From Pempheris klunzingeri (taxonomy: Eukaryota > Chordata > Actinopteri > Acropomatiformes > Pempheridae), in the NCBI RefSeq assembly GCF_042242105.1, contig NC_092019.1:6724328-6788327 (forward strand): a DNA stretch of 64,000 nt. Direction: 5' to 3'. The notes below the pieces were generated by a model. It saw only the letters and a list, made by a program, of their open reading frames with translations, did no database searches and was not told the origin of the DNA. This document shows, in pieces, positions 1 to 16,100 of the stretch. A program made the position numbers and the translations under genes. The stretch's first letter is position 1. Each line of letters opens with the position of its first letter.

Positions 1-294
1 ATCCACAGTGAGTTGCAAACAAGAGAAATTACAGTAAGACAACAACCACAGCAAATATAAGTCTAGTGTATGTTCCACAGAACAGAAAAAAATAAAATGG
101 AAAACAACAACGCACACTTAGTGTCTTAGTGTCTACGAAAATCACAAAACAGAACAATTGTGTCTTCAAAGATTTGAAGGGCTCCCATGTAAATGTCTAT
201 AACTCCTATAAAAAGCCATTCCACACATGACACGATGAGTGGGAACCCTGGTACATCTGAATACCAGTGTTGTGTGTTTGTGTGTATTTCGCAC

Positions 295-4146
<3,852 letters not shown>

Positions 4147-5397
4147 CCTCCTGGGTGGTTAGTACGCTAATGGAAAACACCAGGCACACATATGTACATC
4201 ACACCTGCAATGAAAGACAAAATCCAAAAATACACACTCATTAGGAGTTGTTGTCATCTTCACACTTGACCATGAAGAAAAAAAAAAGTCAAAGCTCATC
4301 AGCCAGTATGTGATCCAACATCTGCCGGGTGTAGCTGGAACCATTTTAATACACTGAGTCACACAAATCGGTTGCAGCTATCTTTGTTTTACATATTTGG
4401 AAATGAAGCAAAAATACCGATGTGCCTAATCATAGAATGACCTAAAATAAAGTCATCCACTGTCACGCAGTGAATCTGATGTTATTCCTACAACGCAATC
4501 ATTCGGAGAGAAAAGCATTTATCTTAAAGGAATGACAATCCAGGCAGCAGATTCCCACACAGAAGGCACACAGTGTCATTCAGGCTGATAAACAAGCGGT
4601 TACGAGCAGCTACATGTTCTCTTTTATGTGGAGTTTTACTAGCACACGAACACACCTCACACCACATGCTCTCAGCGACTCAGTCCTGAAGGCAATTCTT
4701 CATGGTAGCCATTGTGCCTTATCACAGCAGGAAATGTGGAACTGATAACATTATTGATGACTCTTTAAACGTCCCTGGAAACCGTATCAGCAAACCTCAA
4801 ACACACTGCATCTATTTACTGAGTGATATTACTGATCACTCCTGTGCTCTCCCTGCTGTGACATCCTTATGTATCTCTTGGCAGACTTGCACATAAAAGT
4901 GAAAGGAGTCATGTGGCATGTTTTTCCAGGACGTATGAGATCGTATTTAGCAGTCCAGATAGTGAAGTGAGGCAGGGGCGAGGCTGGAAATTCAGGGAAA
5001 AGCCAAGTTTGTGTGTGACAGCTGTCAGTTTTGCTCTCACTGACATAAACAAACACGAGTGTGGATGTAAAGTGTTAACAACACGGTAACTGTGGGGCAG
5101 GCTACGTTAAACGTCCAAACAGTTGCTGCTTACGCTAACGTCATGTGGGGAAAATACTGGTAAAAGAAGATTGATATAGCTGAGGCATATTCGCAAAGTC
5201 TTATGGGGATTAAAACGTTACTGCCGCTATAATTCGTGTGTGTGAGGAAGAGAGAGAGACAGGAAATGTTCCTGTAATTGCTAGCTGGAGCTAACAGCTA
5301 CCTTGTCACTAGCTAACCCAGGTGAGGTGACTTCAGCTAACGTAGCGTTTCGTAGCGCTTTAAAACATCAAATATTCAACGTGATACAAAAACTTAC

Positions 5398-5570
5398 CGT
5401 TGTGGGATACAGGCCAGCGACTGTCATTCAATCTTGAGCCCAGTTGGCCGTGTAAAAAACGGCTGACAGCGTCAATGATGTGACTGACTTAGCTAGCTAG
5501 CGAACGTTGGTAGCAGGTTGTTTAAATGATGGAGATGCAGGGCCCGGCACCGATGTCACCCGCTCAGGTC
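5398..5570 (-). other. dop1a: dop1a 5' non-coding exon (upstream end uncertain)
   Basis: On the minus strand a strong donor (acg|gtaagttt) lies at 5397/5398, 1.25 kb upstream of the acceptor of the start-codon exon at 4150. Together they define a leader intron of about 1.25 kb. The exon has no coding potential consistent with DOP1A, so it is 5' UTR. Its 5' end cannot be set from sequence. The GC-rich stretch up to about 5770 could still be transcribed leader. Confidence 0.6.
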
Positions 5571-5699
5571 CCTTGACAAGAAGGCTTCGGAGGTATACAG
5601 AAGCTTTTTATATTGTACATATTCTCATTTCTCTTAGCGTGTAAATAAACAGTGATGAGCGCGTCAGTGGCTCCCAGATACAAAGCGAGACGACTGACA

Positions 5700-5820
5700 G
5701 CTCCCAGACTGCACTGCAGACGAGCCGTACGTCCAACCATAGCGTCCAACTGCCGCCGTCTTCCGCCTCTCGGCTCTGTGAAGTCACGTGATGTTACAGC
5801 AACGAGCCCCGGAAGTTATC
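5700..5820 (-). promoter_or_regulatory. Putative dop1a promoter with E-box and ETS motif
   Basis: A short GC-rich, CpG-containing stretch upstream of the dop1a leader exon. It carries the palindrome TCACGTGA at 5784-5791 (a USF/TFE-type E-box; it also resembles the lysosomal CLEAR motif) and CCGGAAGT at 5809-5816 (ETS/GABP core), 17 bases apart. Both motifs are typical of TATA-less housekeeping promoters. No TATA box was seen. The transcription start is inferred, not shown. Confidence 0.45.
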
Positions 5821-6937
5821 TGCAAAGCCTTCAAAATAAGAGCTTTCTTTAAAAAAAAATGCTGCAATGATGCATCTGTTTATTGAAAGTGGGATGTCTT
5901 CTTGACTGTGAGTTAAGTGCCTTCACAAAGTGTTCTGTTTGTATGTTGTAATACCAATTCGACCCCTCTTAAATCTGTACTTAACAAATACCCCCATACT
6001 ATAATAAAAAACTAATTCTGGACATAATGAAAACTAAACTAAAACAAAAAACTTTTATCGAATAAAAAACAAAATGAAACCCCAAACCCACTCTGGAAAC
6101 TGAAAATAAACTAAATTGACCTGACCTGAAAACTGAAATTAAAAAAGAAATTAAAAAATTCAAAGCAAATTGAAAACACATAACTATAATAACTCTGATT
6201 ACAACATTTTCACATCTTCGTATATGTTATTGTTTATAATATTCTTATTAAAGTTACCTCAGAGTCCACCTGTTAAACTCTAATAAACCCCGCCCTGCCT
6301 TCAGTCTTTCAAAACGTGCATTCTCATGAACAGTTCATTCACACACTTTTAGTCAAAATAATACTGACAAATAATGTTTAAAACCCCCGTAACAAAACGG
6401 ATTTTTACTAAATTTGTGTCAGTCACTCCTGGGAATGATCACAGCTCGATGACCAACCAGGCATTTTGTTAAATCTCAGTTGGTTTTGGTCATTTGAAAT
6501 ACTTGCTAAAATATAAAATATAAAGTTATAATATTAACTAAGGCAGGTTATGGATTATTAACTAATCTTGTAGCTCTGTCTGATAGAACATGAATATGAC
6601 AGAGAAACACAACGCTTTGAGAAAGCTCTCAGCATTACAACTGAAAGCAACCATAAACATTTGTACAACCTCAGATAGATATTTGGACACCGTATGTAGC
6701 TAATACTAAGGGGAAAAAAGATTTTTTTTTGCAAATCCCACTCTATAGATGACAAAAAAAATAAAGTGCAGAATACCTGCCATCACTTGAAGACAGCTTG
6801 AGTAAAATCTAAAACAAATCATACACTTATGTTTACTCTCTAACATACACAGTAGATGATAATGTGCTGATTAAGGAGGGCCCAGACACCAAACATTTAT
6901 CAGAACATTTCACTTCCTGTCAAAGGATTATTTAATA
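5821..6937. other. Intergenic spacer between dop1a and ube3d, AT-rich
   Basis: No gene is visible. The stretch is rich in A-runs, for example 6000-6180 with repeated aaact/aaaact words, and looks like simple or degraded sequence. The two flanking genes are transcribed away from each other, but the 1.4-kb separation of their probable first exons argues against one compact shared promoter. Confidence 0.5.
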
Positions 6938-7183
6938 TTGTTTTATTTTGAAATGTCTGACCGGATGCTCCCCTCTTACCATAGTGAACTTGACACCGGT
7001 GTATCTGAAGCGTCGTGCTGCGGACATGACACCAACCTCTGGTTTCTACCACAGCAGATAGATGTGCTCTTACGTTTGTTTCTCTTTGGATGCCTTGATG
7101 CTGTAAACGCTCATCCAGCCGCACCGAGTTTGGATCAGTATTTAGCTAATTGTCTCCTCTTGTCTGGGTACCACGCTGCCTGG

Positions 7184-10100
7184 ATGGCGGACTCGCAGAT
7201 GCAAACCAAAACACATGGAGTTGGAGTCTTTTTGGAGCTGAGAAAAAGGCGTCAGAGCGGACTACTTATTGTCGGGTAAGTATTTTAATAGCTGACTACA
7301 TAAACAGCTACAGTTAGGACACATTATTACTCTGTTGTTTGGCAAGTTTACAATGCAAGCTAAGCTAGCTAATAGCATTAGCTAACTTAGCCCAATGGAT
7401 GAGGTCTGATGCTGCGGATTCTTTGGAGCCACATGTCGCTTTAATATGAACCACCTTTTATCTTACTGCTTTTTAAATCTCCCCACTGTTTTATATTTTA
7501 TATTTCCATTAAATGCTAACGTTTACTTCTACTCTTCTGCATTTCAAAGTGAATTTTGTGGCCCATTTTTTTTACTCCAACATTTTTTTTTAATTTAACA
7601 GCCACAGTTATTTTTCAGATTTAGCTTTTACATGCAAATCATTTCATAGAATCAGATGCATTATTGTAGATTAAACTACACAACAAGAGAAGAGAAGATC
7701 CCACCTTGACCAACTAACTAACCTCTGCACAATGGGAACTTTTATTTTTGACACACTGGGTACATTTTGCTGCTGATACTTCTACATTTAAAAAAAAAAA
7801 AAAAGTAAGTACACATAAAGGAGTATTCAGTATAGTATAGTATAGTAGAGTATCATATAGTGTAGTAAAACAAAGTTAATAGTATTATAAGTTCATACCT
7901 GTAATGTATTTTTTCTTTTTTATGTTAAATCCTACATGAATAAAGAAATGTTCAGATTATTGCTACCAATAATTATCTGCACATGTAATCAATAGGGACA
8001 AAGATCAGAGCCACAGTGGTTTGTCCTCTTAGGCTTTGATGGGGGCACCTCTACCTCTGCTTGTTGTAAATGGGTGTAGTTCACCTCCAACTTCACCAGA
8101 TGGGGCTAATGAGATTTAACAGGCAGTAAAATGAGCCCTGGTCCTCTCCTCACTCCCAAAGCACTGGATGTTTAGTGTGGAGGTAAGTCTGTACATGACT
8201 GCACAGCAGCAGAAACAAACCACTTTTTACACACAACTAATTCTGGGCTGAAACATCTGTGAAGACCAGCAGAGGCAAAGTTTTTCTCCCCAGACGTGTT
8301 GATATTAAAGCCGCCGACCAACCAGTCGGAGTAGGACTGTGTACCATCAACTCTGTATGAAAAAAAGAAAAAAAAAAAAGTTTCAAAATGGAATAAACTC
8401 CCTTGAAGTACATCCTTAAAACCAGAGAAATTGCTCACTCTGCATCCCGTTTGTTTCTCAGTAAAAACAGTGCTTCTCTCAGGCAGCTCAGTCATTATTC
8501 AGCACTTCCTAAAGCTGAGACAGCAGCACTCAGCAGGAGGTGGAGGTGGACTTTGTGTCTGTAGTAGTATTATTTATATTAGTTCTCTACTTAAGTGGGC
8601 CCAGTGATGCAGAGAACATTGGAACAGCCATTGGACTCTTATTTATATATTTAGTTTCACCCACCAAGAGTACTTGACAGATAAAACGGTAGATTTTTTT
8701 CTCTATTATAGAGTCTAGAAATTATTAATGCCACATTTAATCATATATTTATGTAGTCTATGTTCTGCTCTAATGGCTGACTCATTAGTCACTGTATTGA
8801 GACCTTGATTAATTACTGGTGTTGCCAAGTTTTTGGGGATATTTGCTCATTGTTCACTTACTATGCACTAAGTATCAAGAACCAAGACTACAAAATGATT
8901 CAGTGCAATACTTCAAAATATATTTTGTGGAGGGAAGCAAAAAGATTCCAGGTTCAACTCCGCTTGCGGCAGGTTTGCAGGTTGAGCCTGGGGCCTTTCT
9001 GTGTGGAGTTTCCATGTTCTCCCCGCGCTTGCGTGAGTTTTCGCCGCGTACTCCGACTTCCTCCCGCAGTACAGTACAGGAAACAAGTAAGTGTATTTCA
9101 TGTGCATAAACTGTTTGCTCACATCTGCTCTCCAGGAAAGACGTCGCCAAAAGTCCCGCAGATGTGATCGTGACAGGTGGAGACTCCTCTCTCCACATCC
9201 AGACTCCCAGGGGCGACGTCAGCATGACTTTGCCAACAGGAGTCACCTTCGAGCAGGGATCCTGCGTTCCGACACCTGTGGGGGAGCCTTGGGGGGAAGA
9301 GCTGCATTTCAGACTGCGCATTAGCGTCACAAGTTGCCCAAATGAAGGTAATGTCCAGGACTACTGTGGAAACACATCCGCACACATGCAGTCTTCCTCT
9401 ATTTTGCTAGACTCCTCTGTGCCAAGACAAGAACAAAGTCTTTGCTGCTATTTAGAGCTTGCTGTCTATTCTGAATTAATCAGATTTAGTCACTGAGATC
9501 ATCTGAGACAGTGATGGCGTAAAGTTTGCTCTTGGGATCCTCGGCGGCCCACAAGCAACTGATCATCACAGTCATGAGAATATTTCCTTTTGGTCTGATC
9601 TCATATCATCAAAAGTGTACCCCAGGGTCATTGCAATAATATCCACTAACTCCATCTCATGGCATTTCCTGAGATCACTCCTGGCACAAGAGGAAGTTAC
9701 AGCTAAGGACAGTCATTGACAAATCCAATAGAAATCTGATTGATCACCCGCTCCCAAGCCACCTTCACCACCCATTATTTTATTGATTTTCTGCTCTGTA
9801 CTACAAGGTTACCACCCTTTCACCCAATCTGGCTCATTTATTTGTTTGCCTCCGGCCCTCCGCAGAGGCTCCTGACAGCGTGATGGAGACACTCCGGGCC
9901 AAAGAGACTTATTGCTTCCACTGCCAGGGCTGCATGACCAGGCTGCTGGAGGACAGGTGAGGAGCAGATGGACGAGCAAGAGCATCCAGTGGAAATGGGT
10001 TTTTATTTACCTCCTCCACCGCAGGAAGAGGAGCGGGTGTTTAATGATGGTGTGACCCAGCGGTAGAAGTGATAGACTTGGAAAGGAAAACTGATGGATG

Positions 10101-13100
10101 GAGTCCACAGTTGTCAAGCTGACTGGGTTAGAGTTACTGAGTCGGCATGACGTAAAGGTCTGCACTGCCCATTAAAAAACAATTGTGTTTTTACCTTGAG
10201 GTGGTTCAGCTGGACAGTAGTATTGTTCTTATTGCCTTAAGCTTGTAGCTTTCTCTGCTCAGCAGTGTGACATGCTGAAAATTGCAGTAGGTGATTTACC
10301 TAAACCTTCGGCCTCTGGCTGTGTTTCCCAGCAATGACCGTCTAAAAGTTGCCGGAAACGTATTTTACTCTCAAGAAGGGCTGGAAAAGTAAAAATGTCT
10401 GGAGAATTGCTCAGAGTGGAGTGGATTTTATTCCTCATTATGTTTTCTAACTATATGTTCCATTTAACGGCGGCTCAGAGGTATTAATTCTACCTGCAGT
10501 CATCAGAAAGAACCCACTGAACCCACTTTCTTTCCTAAAACATTGCATACTAAGTGCTTTACTGCAATAAATAAACACGAGTGATTTGTCAGCGTGTAAT
10601 GTGAAGGTGGTCACTACTAGTGATGATTCCACACAAAAATATCTCCCAACTCTGCAGTTCTGCTCACTTATACTGAGCTTTTTAACGTCTTTCACCATAT
10701 TGTTTTCAAGGCACAAAATGTTAACTGTTCAGGTTAAGTCTCACGGCTCTCATTATTCTTTTTTTTCGCTCAAAAACTTAAAAAAAACACACTGCATGGT
10801 GCTGGGCGCAGCACCAAACTGCAGTCAGACAAGGTTAATGATTAGCTGGTGAGCATAGTGGAGCATTTAGCAGCTAAATGTTTCCAGATATTTCCCTCAG
10901 GAGTCGGTGGAACCCAAAGCAGAACTAAAAGGAGGGTAAATACTGGACTCTCACTGAACACGTGGTCAGAGACATGACTTTAGTTGAATGCTAATTTTGC
11001 TTCATAATTATTGGATGTGTGAAAATGTGACACTTTGCTAACTTGTTAGCCATTATAACTTTTTATAAGGTGATAATATGCCATGTTAACAGCTTGTTCC
11101 GCTGCCCGTAAGTGACCAAAAAAAAAAATCAATGAATGCTTCTTGAAACATGTAAAGATATATAAAAACAATATGCCTCAGAAGAAATACAAGATTTGAA
11201 AAAAACCTCGACATCTCATAGAACGGTTGGAATGCCCAGGACGACATTTGTTACATGGAATTTCTTTTTTGTTCGTTTTCCCTCTTCTTCAGAGTGTTTA
11301 AACGAGTTCTTCCTCTCCCTAATGGCAACTGGAACGCTATCGTGGACGACTGGTGTTGCCACCCAGATCCGTTTGCCAACAAGAAGCTGCTGCCCCGAGC
11401 GGAGGATTGCTTAGTGGGCGACACCTTCCTCCTCCTAGCCAGGGATGGCAGCTGTGAAGGGACTCTCACAGAGGAAGTGAACCCTGTTGGCTCAGGGGAC
11501 AGTCAAGATCCAAAGGTGAGGGGTGTGCAAAGGAAAACAACCAGTTGGCTCCTTTATTCTTACCAGGAAGAAAAAGCACTTTTAAGTCAGCACTTTTAAA
11601 GTAATGAAATTCCTTTAAAAGCAAGGATTTTTGAAAGGTGCTCGTTTTAGACAAGTAAGTCTGGATGAAGGAATGATTGCTATGTTTGGCCATCAATTCA
11701 AAGAATTCTATCAATAAAAACCAAAACTGGATTTATAGGTGTATCATACAGTATACACTCACACAGGCAGCTGCCTCAGTGAAGTCAGACTCTGGCGCTC
11801 TGTATATGAGGATTGATCTCCCCGCTCTTCTATTAGTCATTCTCCGCACGAGTGGAACTCTTTGCATGAGTGAAAGTGAGAGAAATGGAAAGAGACGCAG
11901 GTAGAGAGAGCAGGAGAACAAATGACGATCCACCTGCCGTATATCTCTCTCTGTCTCTCCTCCTCTCCTGTCTTCCCTCGTGGTTCTAGTGGCTATTTAT
12001 TGTGGTTTTAAAACAGCCAAGTTAAAGATGGGCGTGTGCTGTGGGGAATGACTCTCTGGGTCTCGCCTTTGTTACGTACAGAAACGCTGCCATCGACTAG
12101 CACTCGTCTCCTGCAAGAGCTGTTCGTCAGAGCTGGGTGAAGCTGTCGCACCAGGTTTGCATCACTCGGAATAGATTTTCATAAATAATTATAATCTTTA
12201 ACGGTGTGTATGAGCCTTTGTCTGTTGTTTCTTTCAGAGACCCTTAAACTGTACACTACACAGGTGGTGGTGGAGCCTGCTGTGGGAGACAGAAAGCCAG
12301 AGGCTTCACTTAACAGGCAGGTTTCTATCCAAAGCTTGAAGCGGTGACTATTGAGAACCAGTTAAAGCACATTCTCTCAGAGGGAGATAAATAAAAATAG
12401 CTTTTAAATGCAGGGGATTTGGAGAGGCAATTTAAGTCGCACACAGTCCTTCTACTGTAGGTTAACCGTTGCAACTGAATAAGTACAAAGTCTATAAATC
12501 ACTTTTTAGTTCATTTGTATGGGAGTGACACACCACTGATTGGGTTTAGCCGAAACATTGAGGAATGACGCACATCAGCACTTTGTTCAGGCTTTTTCAG
12601 GAATAATTACAGTGTTACTATTGTAGGTCTGAATTAAACACTTTAATAACCACATCCCCCACAGTGAAAGTTTGAATAATTTAAAGATTACGCCTAAGCA
12701 TCAGAGTCTGTACTGTGTTAGATTGTTTAGAAAATGGTTTTCAACATCCTTTTTAAAGCTGCTGTACACGAGCATAATGATTGGCTGCATTATTTAACTT
12801 TTCAGAGTGAGCACTGGGCATACACACGACCATAAAAAAAGTGGGTGTTTGGTCTTGGAGGCGTTTGGTGAAAAGTGTGAACACCAGGTCATCTCGCCAA
12901 AAGCCATTGACACATCCACTCTGTTTTACTGTGAGCGCACGGCCAAGAAGGTTAAATGGCCGAGAGTTAATGTGCTCTATAAAGACTAAATGTGTAAATG
13001 AATGACGATTGTCTCTCTTGGACAGATCTCTGTTCCTGGAGAGGACTATAGCAGCCAGGCTGTTGGGGCTGTCCAACACACTGTGCACCTTCCACTTCTC

Positions 13101-16100
13101 TGTCCAGACTCCTGATGGAAAAGCCTTCTTATTAGTAAGCCCAATCTAACATAATCAGAGAAACGCATGAAATCTCAGTAAAAATAGACTAATCCGTTAT
13201 TTCATAAATGGGAAAGGGTGACATGGCTGGTTCTTCATGCGATATGAAAAGCTGATTGACTGTGATTTTAGAGTGGTTGTGCATACTGCCAAGCTTTTAG
13301 CTTCTTTAAAATTAGCTACAAGTGAATACAAGTGGCTCTTTGTGAAACAACAGCTAGACATTACTGCAGTAAAAAGAGATTGCAACTGTCCAATGAATCT
13401 CTTATTTTGGGCATTATGCTGAGGGCCAGAATTGTCAATTTCCAAAAAACAGTATTGTATGATAATAGTATTTTTGCACATATTTTACAGTAATAGTTTT
13501 ACAGTAAGTGTGACATTGAAGTCTTTAGTTTTTATTATTACAGTTTATTATTATTGTTTGCTGTTATAAATGACTCAACATTTGCATGATATAAAATAAC
13601 AAATTTTCCTCAAAGTGGATTCTTTGTGGGCTTTAAACTGTAGGACATTAAAACTACTCACTGGAAAAGCAAAAGCAATATAATTAATCTTGTGAGGAAA
13701 TTGGACCCAAATGGACCATATGAATATAAAATCACATAACATGCACCATATCAGAAAAGGATGACATGCTATTTAGCCCTTATGTTTTCTTGACAGCCTT
13801 ACTTCCTCATTGGGGTGTGTGTGTGTGTGTGTGGAGAGAGTAATAGTCATAAAATCAACTTAACTTTTTTTTCTTAGTGTAAGAAGTGTATTCTGTAGAA
13901 GCATGTTAAATTGCTAACCCCTTCACCAGCCACAGACTGATCTTGCACATTTAATAAAGGTGACAAAATACAGAAATGAGGGGGAAAAAGCATTGTTATT
14001 GCACCATATATTTCATTATGTCATTTATATGTTATGGATGAACAAGTATATATGCCTTTGGCTCAGCAAAAAGTCCCTTAAAAATCAAGATGTTATTATA
14101 CATTATCAAGTTACTTGTGTTGCTGTATGTAAAGTATTCAAAAGCAAACACAAATATAGAGCATATGAAACAACATGTTTTACCGTTGGAGAGTAATGCT
14201 TTATTTTCTGAAGCGGATATTCCTTTTTATGAAATTAGGAAAAGCAATGAAGTATAAAAGTGATAAAACAACGTTAAGTATGTTTATTGAGCGACCCCAA
14301 GCAAAATATGAGGCTCATTAAAAGCACATTATCTCTTCAAAGAATCGCTCTAAATGTGGCGTGCTTGAGTGGATGCGTGGAGTTTATGTGGCGGAGCGTG
14401 TTTACTTCGCCTGTGTGACATTCGGCATGTGCATCTCAAGTGTTAAGTGACCTGTCTGCTCCCCCTGCAGCTGTGGCTGCTGAACACAGACTCCATCATA
14501 GCGTCAGACCCACAGACGTGTGTCGGGGGTGAGAGGTCTATCGGCTCCCCAGCTCTTCACAGTTCATCACCCAGAGCTGCCAGAGCCCTGAAACTCCTCT
14601 ACGCCGCCTGCTCTAACACAGGCATCCAGCAGAGAGAGTAAGCGAGGACACTTGCCGCATCCTCCCCCCCCCCCCTTCAATCTTTGTTTTCTTCTTAATC
14701 TTATCCTTTCATCTTTCCAAAGCACCCTCTCAATCACCACCTGTCTCGGCTCACTGCAAGGGATGAAAGACTACTTTGTTGGTGAGCAGATTTTAGGTCT
14801 TTGCTCTGAGGATCCCTGCCCGGATGTAATTGTCTATTATTTTGCGAATGAGATTGCCATCAAAGGTGTTTATCGTCTCAGTGTTGTCAGTTGCATAAGC
14901 CACGCTCATGTTTGTTGCACATACAGTATGGGGGATGTTGTTTTGACTGGAGTGAGGCCCTGTGTACCTTGCTGTGATGCATTAGAGAGGTGTAGGTGGA
15001 TGTGCTGCATGTGGCTCTCTATGTTCAGTACAGCAGCACCCCACTGGAGAAGCCTTCCATCCTCATTATTTTCAACTGAATCAGCACTCTGCTTTTTTTT
15101 TTTTTCCTTTTCTTCCCCCCCTTTTCCTCCTGTTCCCTGCAGCCGCGCAGAGTGAAGGCAGAACAGGCAAGTTTTGTTGTCTTCACCATCTTGACAAGCC
15201 CACTGGCTCACTGATGGAGGAAGGGTAATTAGAGGAAAAAACTCACATGAAAGGAGAAGGGCTTGTCTTCTCATTCAAAGCAGTAAAAGTGCTTTTAAAT
15301 GACAAGATAAACTGTGTGAGCTGAGTCATGCACAGGAAAGTATTTCACCTCAGATGCATGCTGGGCACCAAGAGAGACGTCGCCCAAGCAAAACAAGCCT
15401 TGACAGCAACTTTTGACTGGAGCACTGCTGTTTTTCTCAAGCCTGTATAGCAATTAACAGAGGTCATTTTAACCCCCTGCTAGAAATGAAATAAAAACTT
15501 CAGTACATTTCAGGCTGTAGACTGGGAGAGCCAGAGTTTAGCAAAACCAGATTTGAAAAGGGTAGATTTTAAAAGTAAAAAAAAAAATTATTATGGAGAT
15601 GCTTAATTACCCAAATTAAAATCAGCAAACAGAATAAACAGATTTGGCTAATAAAATAAAAATAAATACATTTGCATGCAGTGGGGACCTAATAAGTATA
15701 AAAGAGGAGAGAAAACTGGCAGCGGGGTTGTGTAGACCAAAAAGGTCCCCATCCACCCTCTGGAAACATCCGCTGGTACAGGGCCACGAGGAGGTGGAGC
15801 AGTGCTGCCACTGCCGTATTTCTTTTGCTGCCATGTTTGACAGATGGTCCAGTTTTCCTGTTTACTTTCATAATAGGTTCCCCGCTGAACCGGTATCAGC
15901 AGCCTCATAAAACTCAGTGGGATTGAGTTTGTCGTGTTCGTGACTTTGTTCAGTCCATTTCCAAAAGGCTAAAAAGCTTAAAACCACATTTTACAGTTCA
16001 AAGTCTTGGTGCAACAGAATTAAATTTAAACTAGGTTTAGAGTAAAAAAAAACTCACCCGACGTTGGAGAGAAAACTTTCTTCATTTTAAGATAGTTGAC

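Noticed and set aside
8805..9330. Overlapping frames of 90-150 codons on both strands near ube3d exon 2
   Set aside because: Caused by a retroposon-like repeat (8943-9080) and by shadows of exon 2 (9136-9347).
14652..15155. 167-codon plus-strand frame in ube3d intron 8
   Set aside because: Starts in a poly-C run and translates to Cys/Ser/Phe-rich low-complexity sequence; the neighbouring exons splice correctly across it.
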